Source: Lacrimispora xylanolytica
GTDB taxonomy: Bacteria; Bacillota; Clostridia; Lachnospirales; Lachnospiraceae
Direction of reading: 5' to 3'
DNA: 64,000 nt
Assembly (NCBI RefSeq): GCF_026723765.1
Contig: NZ_CP113524.1
Coordinates: 1,101,001 to 1,165,000 of the forward strand
Positions 35,029 to 43,838 of this stretch are shown here, piece by piece. Numbering within the stretch: the first letter of the stretch is position 1; every line of letters starts with the position of its first letter. The translations under genes were made by a program, and so were the position numbers. The notes beneath the pieces are model-generated. The model ran no database searches. It saw only the letters and a program-made list of their open reading frames with translations, and was not told the DNA's origin.

Positions 35029-35609
35029 GTTTTGTACCCTATGTCATTGAGAGAACGTCGGCAGGAGAACGGAGCTATGATATCTTTTCCCGCCTGTTAA
35101 AGGAGCGGATCATCTTTTTAGGAGAAGAGGTCAGTGACGAATCGGCCAGACTTATCGTCGCCCAGCTTCTTTTTCTGGAGGCAGAGGATCCATCTAAGGA
35201 TATATCCTTTTATATTAACTGCCCAGGCGGTTCGGTCACAGCAGGCTTTGCCATTTACGATACCATGAGACACATCAAATGTGATGTTTCCACCATTTGT
35301 CTTGGCTTTGCAGCAAGCTACGGTGCATTTCTTCTGGCAGGTGGAACAAAGGGAAAGCGGTTTGCTCTTCCCAATGCTGAAATCATGATTCATCAGGTGG
35401 CGGTACAGAACATCGGAGGAAAAGCAACGGATATCTCTATTTTTACGAGAAAGCTGGAATCAGATAAGCTTAAGCTTAACCGGATCATGGCAGAAAATAC
35501 AGGGCATACCATAGAAGAGATTGACCGGGATACGGACCGGGATCATTATATGACGGCCCAGGAAGCCAAGAATTATGGGATCATAGATGAAATTGTGGAA
35601 CGAAAATAA
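35025..35609 (+). CDS. clpP: ClpP-family protease subunit (likely paralogue)
   Basis: 194 aa. Catalytic Ser98 in [14 protein letters not shown], His123 in IMIHQ, Asp in DRDTDRD. The active-site loop has Tyr where housekeeping ClpP has Met (AASMGA), and no tig-clpP-clpX-lon context is present, so this looks like a secondary ClpP. ATG 35025 follows GGAGGTG and overlaps the AraC stop. It would degrade proteins delivered by a Clp ATPase encoded elsewhere. Confidence 0.9.
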   Translation: MSFVPYVIERTSAGERSYDIFSRLLKERIIFLGEEVSDESARLIVAQLLFLEAEDPSKDISFYINCPGGSVTAGFAIYDTMRHIKCDVSTICLGFAASYGAFLLAGGTKGKRFALPNAEIMIHQVAVQNIGGKATDISIFTRKLESDKLKLNRIMAENTGHTIEEIDRDTDRDHYMTAQEAKNYGIIDEIVERK

Positions 35610-35640
35610 GAAGGAGGGATTGAACCTCTTTCTTTTTTTT
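35608..35640 (+). terminator. Terminator after clpP
   Basis: AAGAAGGAGG-GATTGAA-CCTCTTTCTT, a 10-bp stem with one G-U pair, then a long T-run. It overlaps the clpP stop codon. Confidence 0.8.
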
Positions 35641-35673
35641 GCTACAGTAAGACTTATAAAAGGAGGCTTAAAG

Positions 35674-36135
35674 GTGGAAAATAAGGAAAACATACTGGTA
35701 AGCGCATGCCTTTTGGGAGTGAATTGCCGCTACGACGGCGGTAACGGCAAACGAGAAGAAGTGGTATCGCTGATGAAACATTATAATCTGATTCCAGTCT
35801 GTCCGGAGCAGTTAGGAGGCTTAATGACGCCCCGGCTGCCGGCAGAGAGGAAGGCAGATGGGTCTGTTAGCAATGAGCAGGGGCAGGACGTCACAGATTA
35901 TTTTAAACGGGGTGCGAAAGAGACCCTCAGAATCGGAACGCTTTACGGCTGCAAACGGGCCATATTAAAAGAGCGAAGCCCTTCCTGCGGTCATGGGACC
36001 ATTTACGACGGCACGTTTTCCGGAACAAGGACAGGCGGCAGCGGCATGACAGCAGCGCTCTTAGAAGAGAACGGAATTCAGGTAACAGGGGAGAGTAATA
36101 TTCAGGAAGAATTTACAAAGAACACAGAACGTTAG
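35674..36135 (+). CDS. DUF523 protein
   Basis: 153 aa, the usual DUF523 length. Motifs: ILVSACLLGVNCRYDGG near the start, PVCPEQLGGL, and LKERSPSCGHGTIYDG, with conserved cysteines suggesting a metal or Fe-S site. Biochemical function is not established. GTG 35674 follows AGGAGG by seven bases. Confidence 0.88.
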   Translation: MENKENILVSACLLGVNCRYDGGNGKREEVVSLMKHYNLIPVCPEQLGGLMTPRLPAERKADGSVSNEQGQDVTDYFKRGAKETLRIGTLYGCKRAILKERSPSCGHGTIYDGTFSGTRTGGSGMTAALLEENGIQVTGESNIQEEFTKNTER

Positions 36136-36153
36136 GATAAGGAGACGAATAGG

Positions 36154-36741
36154 ATGAAAACAGCAATTACAAGACCAGAAGCACTGAAACTGCTTATGAA
36201 ATATAACAAGGAGCCCTTCCATCTGCTTCACGGACTGACCGTAGAAGGAGTCATGCGGTGGTATGCAAAAGAAATGGGATATTCCGAAGAGGAAGATTTC
36301 TGGGGGCTTGCAGGTCTTCTTCATGATGTGGATTTTGAAGAATTCCCGGAGGAGCACTGCAAAAAGGCTCCGGAGCTTCTCTTTGAAATCGGGGCAGAAG
36401 AAGAGCTTGTCCATGCAATTGTAAGCCATGGCTACGGTATCTGCGTGGATACAAAGCCAGAGCATGAGATGGAAAAGATACTGTTTGCTGCCGATGAACT
36501 CACGGGCCTCATTGGTGCTGCAGCCAGAATGCGCCCCTCAAAGAGTGTCATGGATATGGAGGTATCAAGCTTAAAGAAAAAATTCAAAGATAAAAAGTTT
36601 GCAGCCGGCTGCTCCAGAGATGTGATTACAGACGGCGCACAGGCTCTTGGCTGGACCCTGGAAGATTTGTTTGAGAAGACCATACTTGCCATGCGCTCCT
36701 GCGAGGAACGTGTAAACGCAGAACTGGAACACCTTTCTTAA
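36154..36741 (+). CDS. HD-domain phosphohydrolase-like protein
   Basis: 195 aa. His-Asp motif in LAGLLHDVDFEEFPEEHC with further metal-binding positions HGLTVEG and VSHGYG. Members hydrolyse phosphoesters of nucleotides or nucleic acids; the substrate is unknown. It lies 18 bases after the DUF523 gene, likely co-transcribed. Confidence 0.85.
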   Translation: MKTAITRPEALKLLMKYNKEPFHLLHGLTVEGVMRWYAKEMGYSEEEDFWGLAGLLHDVDFEEFPEEHCKKAPELLFEIGAEEELVHAIVSHGYGICVDTKPEHEMEKILFAADELTGLIGAAARMRPSKSVMDMEVSSLKKKFKDKKFAAGCSRDVITDGAQALGWTLEDLFEKTILAMRSCEERVNAELEHLS

Positions 36742-36808
36742 GAACCAGGACATTGAAGGATTATTTATACATGAAAATGGAAAATTATGCAATATATTTG
36801 AAAAATGC

Positions 36809-36837
36809 TTGACATCAGAAAGCAATTGGGATATTAT
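36809..36837 (+). promoter_or_regulatory. Promoter for aspartate kinase
   Basis: TTGACA (36809-36814), 17 bases, TATTAT (36832-36837). The short leader (about 40 nt) leaves no room for a lysine riboswitch. Confidence 0.8.
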
Positions 36838-36885
36838 TTCCGTTAAATATCCAGATAATAACCTGTATCAGAGGAGAGAGACGCT

Positions 36886-38205
36886 ATGAAAAAAGTTGTG
36901 AAATTCGGAGGCAGCTCTTTGGCCAGCGCGAAGCAGTTTAAAAAGGTTGGAGATATCATTCGGGAAGACAAAAGCAGGCGATATGTGGTACCTTCCGCAC
37001 CTGGAAAGCGTAGTGACAAGGACGAAAAAGTAACTGATATGCTGTATCAGTGTTACGAGGCAGCATTACAGGGAAAAAGCTATAAAAAGATTTTGGAAAA
37101 GATCAGAGAACGGTACGATGAGATCATTGACGGTCTTAATTTAAACCTGAACCTGGATTTTGAATTTTCCACCATTGAAGAGAATTTCCTTAAAAAGGCC
37201 GGAAAGGATTATGCGGCTTCCAGAGGTGAATATTTAAACGGCCTCGTGATGGCAGAGTATTTGGGCTACGAATTTATCGACGCAGCAGACGTTATCTTTT
37301 TTGATGAGGATGGAGCCTTTTTAGCAGACCTTACAGACAAGGAGCTGGGAGAGCGTCTAGGTCATACAGAAAGGGCAGTCATTCCCGGCTTTTACGGAGC
37401 GAAAAAAGATGGGACCATTAAGACCTTTTCCAGAGGCGGCTCTGATATCACAGGTTCTATTGTAGCAAAGGCCATTCATGCAGATATGTATGAGAACTGG
37501 ACCGATGTATCTGGTTTTCTGGTGGCTGATCCAAGAATTATTAAAAATCCTGAGGTCATTGAGACCATTACATACAGAGAACTCAGGGAACTGGCTTACA
37601 TGGGAGCAAGCGTGCTTCATGAGGATGCCATTTTCCCAGTAAGAAAAGAAGGCATCCCCATCAATATCCGAAACACCAATAAACCGGAGGATAAGGGAAC
37701 CTTAATCGTGGAAAGCACCTGCAGAAAGCCCAATTACACCATTACAGGCATTGCAGGTAAAAAAGGGTTCTGCTCCATTAACATTGAAAAGGCCATGATG
37801 AATGCTGAGGTTGGCTTTGGGAGAAAGGTTTTAGAGGTATTTGAGCGGTACGGCGTTTCTTTTGAGCATATGCCTTCTGGAATCGATACCATGACTATCT
37901 TTGTTCATCAGTCCGAATTTGAGGAATTTGAGCAGTCAGTAATCGCAGGAATTCATCGGGCTGTGGAACCGGATTTTGTTGAAATGGAATCAGACCTTGC
38001 TTTAATCGCGGTGGTCGGACGTGGAATGAAAGCGACCAGAGGGACTGCCGGAAGGATTTTCTCAGGACTGGCTCATTCCAGGGTCAACGTAAAGATGATT
38101 GACCAGGGCTCCAGTGAACTGAATATTATTATCGGTGTAAAGAATGCAGATTTTGAGGAAGCCATTAAGGCAATCTACGATATCTTTATTATGACAGAAG
38201 TATAA
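36886..38205 (+). CDS. Aspartate kinase
   Basis: 439 aa, monofunctional. N-terminal kinase domain with VVKFGGSSLASAKQF, FSRGGSDITGSIVAKA and ENWTDVSGFLVADPR; C-terminal pair of ACT domains (about 300-439) for amino-acid feedback. It phosphorylates aspartate at the entry to lysine, threonine and methionine synthesis. Single gene with its own promoter and terminator. Which amino acid inhibits it cannot be read. Confidence 0.94.
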   Translation: MKKVVKFGGSSLASAKQFKKVGDIIREDKSRRYVVPSAPGKRSDKDEKVTDMLYQCYEAALQGKSYKKILEKIRERYDEIIDGLNLNLNLDFEFSTIEENFLKKAGKDYAASRGEYLNGLVMAEYLGYEFIDAADVIFFDEDGAFLADLTDKELGERLGHTERAVIPGFYGAKKDGTIKTFSRGGSDITGSIVAKAIHADMYENWTDVSGFLVADPRIIKNPEVIETITYRELRELAYMGASVLHEDAIFPVRKEGIPINIRNTNKPEDKGTLIVESTCRKPNYTITGIAGKKGFCSINIEKAMMNAEVGFGRKVLEVFERYGVSFEHMPSGIDTMTIFVHQSEFEEFEQSVIAGIHRAVEPDFVEMESDLALIAVVGRGMKATRGTAGRIFSGLAHSRVNVKMIDQGSSELNIIIGVKNADFEEAIKAIYDIFIMTEV

Positions 38206-38210
38206 AAAAG

Positions 38211-38259
38211 GGACAGGAACGAACAGCTATAAAGCTGTGATTCCTGTCTTTCTTTTTTT
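38211..38259 (+). terminator. Terminator after aspartate kinase
   Basis: GACAGGAA with inner ACAGCT/AGCTGT and closing TTCCTGTC, followed by a T-rich tail. Confidence 0.88.
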
Positions 38260-38331
38260 CCAGAAAAGTATTTTTATGTCAGGTCGAATATGATACAATT
38301 ACAGTATTAAATACACATGCGGAGGGTAATT

Positions 38332-39453
38332 ATGCAGTATCGTGAATTTGGAAAAACAGGATTAAAAGTATCAGCACTTGGATTTGGAGCCATGAGACTT
38401 CCCGTATTGGAACATGATCAGGTGGATGAAACACGGGCCATTCAGATGATTCGCCATGCCATTGACGAAGGAGTCAATTACATTGATACCGCATATCCTT
38501 ATCACCAGGGAGAAAGCGAGCGGATTGTTGGAAAGGCTCTTCTTGACGGATACCGGGACAAGACGTATCTGGCTACCAAATGTCCTGTCTGGAAGCTTCA
38601 AAAGGAAGAAGACTTTGAAGCTGTGTTAGACGAGCAGTTAGAGAAGCTTCAGACAGACCACGTTGATTTTTATCTGCTTCATGCCTTAAGCAGAGACCGG
38701 TTTGAAGATACGGTTAAAAAATTCGATCTTGTAAAAAAGATGGAGCGGGCAAGAGAACAGGGAAAGATTAAGTATCTTGGTTTTTCCTTCCATGATTCAT
38801 ATGATGTATTTCAGGATATCCTAGATTATTATGATGGATGGGATTTCTGCCAGATTCAGTATAACTATGTGGATCTGACCCATCAGGCAGGCAAAAAAGG
38901 CTTATTAGAGGCCGCTTCTAAGGGACTTGCCGTGGTTATTATGGAACCGCTTTTAGGCGGTAAGCTGGCAGCACCGGCCGCCCACGTAAAAGAGATTTTC
39001 CCAGAGGATAAAACCTGTGTGGAATATGCTCTGGACTTTTTATGGAATCAGCCGGAAGTCAGCCTGCTCCTAAGCGGAATGAGCGATGAAACCCAGTTAG
39101 AAGAAAATTTGACTTATGCGGATAGAAGTCATGTTCATATGGTGACGGATAAAGAAAAGGTAATGTATGAAAAGGCAAAGGAAGTGTACGATTCCATGGC
39201 ACTGGTAGGCTGCACTGGCTGCCGCTACTGCATTCCCTGCCCCTTTGGACTTCCTATTCCAGACATCTTCACCCTATACAATATGACAGCTGCTCATAAA
39301 GAAAAAGAAGCTGTGGAAGGATACCGGAACATTTCCATAAATGCGGAAAGCTGTAAGGCATGCCACCGCTGTGAAAAAGAGTGCCCGCAGATGATAAAGA
39401 TCAGTCAGGTCATGCCAGAAGTGGCAAAGGTATTTTCCCACATGGAGGCATGA
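38332..39453 (+). CDS. Aldo/keto reductase with C-terminal ferredoxin-like domain
   Basis: 373 aa. N-terminal AKR barrel (FGKTGLKVSALGFGAMRLP; Asp52 and Tyr57 in YIDTAYPYH; Lys83 in LATKCPVWK). The last ~90 residues contain cysteine clusters CTGCRYCIPCPFG and CKACHRCEKECPQ for Fe-S binding. It reduces an unidentified carbonyl, probably with electrons through the cluster. ATG 38332 follows GGAGGG. TTTTTA-17-TACAAT at 38271-38299 is a weak promoter. Confidence 0.9.
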   Translation: MQYREFGKTGLKVSALGFGAMRLPVLEHDQVDETRAIQMIRHAIDEGVNYIDTAYPYHQGESERIVGKALLDGYRDKTYLATKCPVWKLQKEEDFEAVLDEQLEKLQTDHVDFYLLHALSRDRFEDTVKKFDLVKKMERAREQGKIKYLGFSFHDSYDVFQDILDYYDGWDFCQIQYNYVDLTHQAGKKGLLEAASKGLAVVIMEPLLGGKLAAPAAHVKEIFPEDKTCVEYALDFLWNQPEVSLLLSGMSDETQLEENLTYADRSHVHMVTDKEKVMYEKAKEVYDSMALVGCTGCRYCIPCPFGLPIPDIFTLYNMTAAHKEKEAVEGYRNISINAESCKACHRCEKECPQMIKISQVMPEVAKVFSHMEA

Positions 39454-39478
39454 CGGCTTAATCCAGGAGGGATGGCGT

Positions 39479-40978
39479 ATGCTAGAGAAAATTGATTTGT
39501 CTAAAACCATTGATAAACGAGAATATAAGGATAAAATCAAGGAACAAAGTGAACGGTTAGGAGAGCTGCAGCGAAAGCTAAAGGATGCCAACATCCCTGT
39601 TTCCATTGTATTTGAAGGCATGGGAGCATCGGGGAAAGGCACCCAGATCAATCATCTCATCCAGGCCCTTGACCCAAGAGGCTTCGATGTGTATGCCAAT
39701 GACAAATCCAGCAAGGAGGAGCGGATGCGCCCGTTTCTGTGGCGTTTCTGGACCAAGCTTCCGGCCCAGGGAAGAATCGCCCTCTTTGACAGGAGCTGGT
39801 ACCGCCAGGTGACCATGGAGCGGTTTGACGGGAAGATAGAAGCCTGCGCCATAGAGGGAGCATATAAGGATATCCAGTCCTTTGAGCGACAGCTGACCGA
39901 TGATGGTATGGTCATCATCAAGCTGTTTCTCTACATTTCTAAAAAAGAGCAGAAGGACCGGTTTCAGAAGCTGGAAAGCTCAAAAAGTACCAGCTGGAGA
40001 GTTTCTTTAGACGACTGGAGAAGGAATAAGGAGTATGACCGGTTCCTTGGCATCTGTGAAGAGATGCTTGAAAATACGGATATGGACTATGCTCCCTGGA
40101 CCATTATCGAAGCCACGGATAAAGATTATGCAGCCGTAAAAATCATGACCCATGTGGCAGACCGTCTGGAGGAGGCATACCACCTTCGTTTGATCCGCGG
40201 AGAACGAAAGGAAAAGGAAGTTCCTATCCGGACGAAGGAGTATCAAAATGGAGTGCTCTCGGGAGTTGATTTAACAAAGACCTTAACAAAGGAAGAGTAT
40301 AAAAGAGAAATTGACGTTCTTCAGGAGCGCTTAGATGAGCTTCACAGTCAGATCTACCTGTTAAAAATCCCCGTGGTCCTTGGTTTTGAAGGCTGGGATG
40401 CAGCAGGAAAAGGCGGCGCTATCAGGCGCCTCACCAGTCATTTAGACCCAAGAGGCTATAAGGTATATCCCACATCAGCGCCAAACGATTTAGAGCGGGT
40501 CCATCATTACCTTTGGCGGTTCTGGAATCACATGCCAAAATCAGGTCACATCGCCATCTTTGACCGCACCTGGTATGGACGTGTTCTGGTGGAACGGGTG
40601 GAAGGCTTTTGCAGTGAAAATCAGTGGAAGCAGGCTTACCAGGAAATCAATGAGATGGAAAATCACATAGGCAATGCAGGCGCTGTGGTGTTAAAGTTCT
40701 GGATTCACATCGATAAGGATGAGCAGGAGCGGCGCTTTAAGGCCCGCCAGGAAAATCCTCAGAAGCAGTGGAAAATAACGGAAGAAGACTGGAGAAACAG
40801 AGAGAAGTGGGATGAGTATGAGGAGGCAGTCAATGAGATGCTTGTGCGTACCTCAACCACCTATGCTCCCTGGATTGTGGTAGAAGGAAACTGTAAGTAT
40901 TATGCCAGAGTAAAGATCTTAAAAACAGTGGTGGAAGCCCTGGAAGCAAAGATTAAGGAGTCAAAGAAAAATCCGTGA
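39479..40978 (+). CDS. pap: Polyphosphate:AMP phosphotransferase, double PPK2
   Basis: 499 aa made of two tandem PPK2 domains (about 1-230 and 250-495). Each has a Walker A (GMGASGKGTQ at 47-56; GWDAAGKGG in the second) and the LWRFWxxxPxxGxIAIFDRxWY signature. Fused double-domain PPK2 enzymes phosphorylate AMP to ADP with polyphosphate. In that class the C-terminal domain is usually catalytic, and the first domain here deviates from the usual GWDAAGKGG. It follows the aldo/keto reductase by 25 bases. Confidence 0.92.
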   Translation: MLEKIDLSKTIDKREYKDKIKEQSERLGELQRKLKDANIPVSIVFEGMGASGKGTQINHLIQALDPRGFDVYANDKSSKEERMRPFLWRFWTKLPAQGRIALFDRSWYRQVTMERFDGKIEACAIEGAYKDIQSFERQLTDDGMVIIKLFLYISKKEQKDRFQKLESSKSTSWRVSLDDWRRNKEYDRFLGICEEMLENTDMDYAPWTIIEATDKDYAAVKIMTHVADRLEEAYHLRLIRGERKEKEVPIRTKEYQNGVLSGVDLTKTLTKEEYKREIDVLQERLDELHSQIYLLKIPVVLGFEGWDAAGKGGAIRRLTSHLDPRGYKVYPTSAPNDLERVHHYLWRFWNHMPKSGHIAIFDRTWYGRVLVERVEGFCSENQWKQAYQEINEMENHIGNAGAVVLKFWIHIDKDEQERRFKARQENPQKQWKITEEDWRNREKWDEYEEAVNEMLVRTSTTYAPWIVVEGNCKYYARVKILKTVVEALEAKIKESKKNP

Positions 40979-40982
40979 CCGC

Positions 40983-41011
40983 TTGTATTTTCCTCTTTTT
41001 TCGTGTAAAGT
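40983..41011 (+). promoter_or_regulatory. Promoter for flavoprotein-cmk-ispH-rpsA cluster
   Basis: TTGTAT (40983-40988), 17 bases, TAAAGT (41006-41011). Confidence 0.5.
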
Positions 41012-41044
41012 AGAAAAGGAGTGAATGAACCAGGAGGATACGGC

Positions 41045-42301
41045 ATGAATACGGTTTTAATCGTGGGCGGTGGCGCTGCAGGGATGCTGGCTGGTATAGC
41101 AGCAGCCATGAAGGGCAGTACCGTCCACATTTTTGAGAAAAATGAAAAGCTTGGCAAAAAGGTTTTTATCACGGGAAAAGGCCGCTGTAATGTGACCAAT
41201 GCCTGTGATACCGAAGAATTGTTTGGAAACGTTGTGACCAATGCCAAATTTTTATATAGCAGTTTTTACGGTTTTACCAATTTTGATATGATGGATCTTT
41301 TAGAAAAGCTTGGATGTCCGCTTAAAACCGAGCGTGGAAACCGGGTCTTTCCTGCATCAGACAAATCCTCTGATGTTATCCGGGTCTTGAACCAAAGACT
41401 GATGGATTTAGGGGTCACCATTCACTACCGCGCAGAGGTGAAAAAGCTTCTCATAGAAAACGGTTCCATAACCGGACTTCTCTTAAATAGCGGAGGAAAG
41501 AAAGTCCAGTTTACGGGAGATTCCGTGATTGTAGCCTGCGGAGGCTATTCCTATCCCCTGACCGGATCCACTGGAGATGGCTACGAGCTAGCCAAGGAAG
41601 CTGGCCATACGGTTACGCCCATATCTCCAGCCCTCGTTCCATTTGTGGTTGAGGAGCCGGTGGTAAAGGAGCTTCAGGGATTATCCCTTCGCAATGTGGA
41701 GGCCACAGTGTTAAAAGGGAAAAAGACCATTTACCAGGAATTTGGGGAGATGCTCTTTACCCATTACGGCGTCAGCGGCCCTGTATTATTAAGTGCCAGC
41801 AGCTATGCTGCCAAAGAATTAAAAAAAGGTCCGCTTACCTTATCCATTGATTTAAAGCCAGCACTTACCGAAGAGCAGTTAGATACCAGGCTTTTACGGG
41901 ATTTTGAAGAAGCTATCAATAAGCAGTTTAAAAACTCTTTGAATCACCTCTACCCCGCCAAGCTGGTTCCTGTTATGATTGACAGAAGCCAGATACCGCC
42001 GGAGAAAAAGGTCAATGAGATTACAAAGGAAGAACGCCAAAGAATCATTCAGATAACCAAGGCATTTACCCTTACCTTATCCGGGCTTCGTGCCTATAAT
42101 GAGGCAATTATCACCCAGGGCGGTGTTTCCGTAAAGGAGGTAAATCCCTCTACCATGGAATCAAAGCTGGTTCCCGGTCTTTATTTTGCAGGAGAAGTAC
42201 TGGATCTTGATGCAGTGACCGGAGGGTTTAATTTACAGATTGCCTGGTCCACCGGATGGGCAGCAGGGAATGCTGCAGGAGAGGAGAAGTTCGAAGGATG
42301 A
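41045..42301 (+). CDS. BaiN/HI0933-family flavoprotein
   Basis: 418 aa. FAD-binding GGGAAGMLAGIAAA at the N-terminus, KKVFITGKGRCNVTN (the family hallmark), and a C-terminal GLYFAGEVLDLDAVTGGFNLQIAWSTGWAAG. HI0933-family flavoproteins include the clostridial BaiN of bile-acid dehydroxylation, but most members have no assigned substrate. Its stop overlaps the cmk start. ATG 41045 follows CAGGAGGA. Confidence 0.9.
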   Translation: MNTVLIVGGGAAGMLAGIAAAMKGSTVHIFEKNEKLGKKVFITGKGRCNVTNACDTEELFGNVVTNAKFLYSSFYGFTNFDMMDLLEKLGCPLKTERGNRVFPASDKSSDVIRVLNQRLMDLGVTIHYRAEVKKLLIENGSITGLLLNSGGKKVQFTGDSVIVACGGYSYPLTGSTGDGYELAKEAGHTVTPISPALVPFVVEEPVVKELQGLSLRNVEATVLKGKKTIYQEFGEMLFTHYGVSGPVLLSASSYAAKELKKGPLTLSIDLKPALTEEQLDTRLLRDFEEAINKQFKNSLNHLYPAKLVPVMIDRSQIPPEKKVNEITKEERQRIIQITKAFTLTLSGLRAYNEAIITQGGVSVKEVNPSTMESKLVPGLYFAGEVLDLDAVTGGFNLQIAWSTGWAAGNAAGEEKFEG

Positions 42302-42984
42302 AAGAGGTTTATAATATAGCCATAGATGGTCCGGCTGGTGCCGGAAAAAGTACCATTGCAAGGTCAGTAGCAGAAAAGCTTCATTTTGTTTATGTTGATA
42401 CAGGAGCAATGTACCGCGCCATGGCTCTTCATTTTTTAAGAATGGGCATTTCACCGGCAGATGAAGTCGCCATATTTAAGGCAGCAAAAGACGTAAAGGT
42501 GACCATTTCCTACGAAAACGGGGAACAGCAGGTGATTTTAAACGGGGAAAACGTTTCCGGACTGATCCGCACCGGAGAAGTCAGTGACATGGCCTCAGCT
42601 ACCTCCGTTTATCTGCCCGTCAGAGAAAAACTGGTGGAACTTCAAAAAGAGCTTGCCAGAAATGAAAGCGTAATCATGGACGGAAGAGATATAGGAACCT
42701 GCGTGCTCCCAGAGGCAGATTTAAAAATCTATCTCACTGCAAGCAGTAAGGTGAGGGCAAAGAGAAGATTTGCACAGCTAAAGGAAAACCAGGGACAATA
42801 CACGCTGGAAGACATAGAAAAAGATATTATAGAGAGAGACAGCCGGGATATGAACCGGGAAAATTCCCCTTTAAGACAGGCAGAGGATGCCGTTCTTTTG
42901 GATTCCTCTGACATGACAAAAAAAGAGGTGGAGGATCGTATTTTGGAGCTGTTCCTTGAACGAAAAAAAGAAGGGAAGAAGTAG
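42298..42984 (+). CDS. cmk: Cytidylate kinase
   Basis: 228 aa. P-loop GPAGAGKST (11-19), DTGAMYRA, and DGRDIGTCVLPEADLKIYLTAS are cmk signatures. It phosphorylates CMP and dCMP. ATG 42298 overlaps the previous stop as ATGA. Confidence 0.95.
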   Translation: MKEVYNIAIDGPAGAGKSTIARSVAEKLHFVYVDTGAMYRAMALHFLRMGISPADEVAIFKAAKDVKVTISYENGEQQVILNGENVSGLIRTGEVSDMASATSVYLPVREKLVELQKELARNESVIMDGRDIGTCVLPEADLKIYLTASSKVRAKRRFAQLKENQGQYTLEDIEKDIIERDSRDMNRENSPLRQAEDAVLLDSSDMTKKEVEDRILELFLERKKEGKK

Positions 42985-42986
42985 TC

Positions 42987-43838
42987 ATGGAAGTGGTAGT
43001 TGCGAAATCAGCAGGATTCTGCTTCGGCGTAAAGCGCGCCGTTGACCAGGTCTACGAACAGCTAAAACGAAACGATAAGCCCATCTATACCTACGGTCCC
43101 ATCATTCATAACGAAGAAGTGGTCAGGGACTTAGAAGAAAAGGGCGTAAAAGTCATAGAAACAGAAGAAGAGCTTCGTAAGCTGAAAGATGGTGTGGTGG
43201 TCATAAGAAGCCACGGCGTTGGCAGAAAGATTTATGAGATCTTAGAAGAGAATGGCATTGAGGTGATTGATGCCACCTGCCCTTATGTCAGGAAGATACA
43301 TAAGGTCGCTCAGGAGCAGAATAAAGACGGAAGACGCCTGATAATTATTGGAAATGAATCGCATCCGGAAGTAGAGGGTATTAAAGGCTGGGGAAATGCA
43401 AATACTCTAGTGGTGGAAACACCCGAACAAGTGGAAGCTTTACCTCTAACCGAAGGAGAAAGGCTGTGTATTGTATCACAGACGACATTTAATTACAAGA
43501 AATTTCAAGATTTAGTTGAAAAAATTTCTGAAACGCGGTATGATATACTTGTTTTAAATACGATTTGCAATGCAACACAGGAAAGACAAGTGGAAGCAAA
43601 GCGGATAGCTTCAGAAGTGGATGCCATGATTGTCATAGGCGGAAAAAGCAGTTCTAATACCCAGAAGCTGTACGAGATATGCCGAAGGGAATGTAAGAAT
43701 ACTTACTATATCCAGACACTAGGTGATTTAGATCCTGATTGTGTAAATTCTGTGCGCAGCGTAGGTATTACAGCCGGGGCTTCAACCCCGAATCATATTA
43801 TCGAGGAGGTTCATACTAATGTCAGAGTTAAGTTTTGA
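42987..43838 (+). CDS. ispH: 4-hydroxy-3-methylbut-2-enyl diphosphate reductase
   Basis: 283 aa. Cluster cysteines Cys12, Cys98 and Cys194 for the 4Fe-4S centre, with RSHG and NESHPEVEG substrate motifs. Last enzyme of the MEP isoprenoid pathway. In many clostridia it is fused to ribosomal protein S1; here the two are separate genes overlapping by 20 bases in different frames. Confidence 0.95.
   Translation: MEVVVAKSAGFCFGVKRAVDQVYEQLKRNDKPIYTYGPIIHNEEVVRDLEEKGVKVIETEEELRKLKDGVVVIRSHGVGRKIYEILEENGIEVIDATCPYVRKIHKVAQEQNKDGRRLIIIGNESHPEVEGIKGWGNANTLVVETPEQVEALPLTEGERLCIVSQTTFNYKKFQDLVEKISETRYDILVLNTICNATQERQVEAKRIASEVDAMIVIGGKSSSNTQKLYEICRRECKNTYYIQTLGDLDPDCVNSVRSVGITAGASTPNHIIEEVHTNVRVKF

Noticed and set aside
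36742-36885. Lysine riboswitch before aspartate kinase
   Set aside because: The transcribed leader after the promoter at 36809-36837 is too short and none of the conserved lysine-element blocks are present.
39479-40978. Tandem duplication or assembly artefact in the PPK2 gene
   Set aside because: The two halves are well diverged and match the known fused polyphosphate:AMP phosphotransferase architecture.
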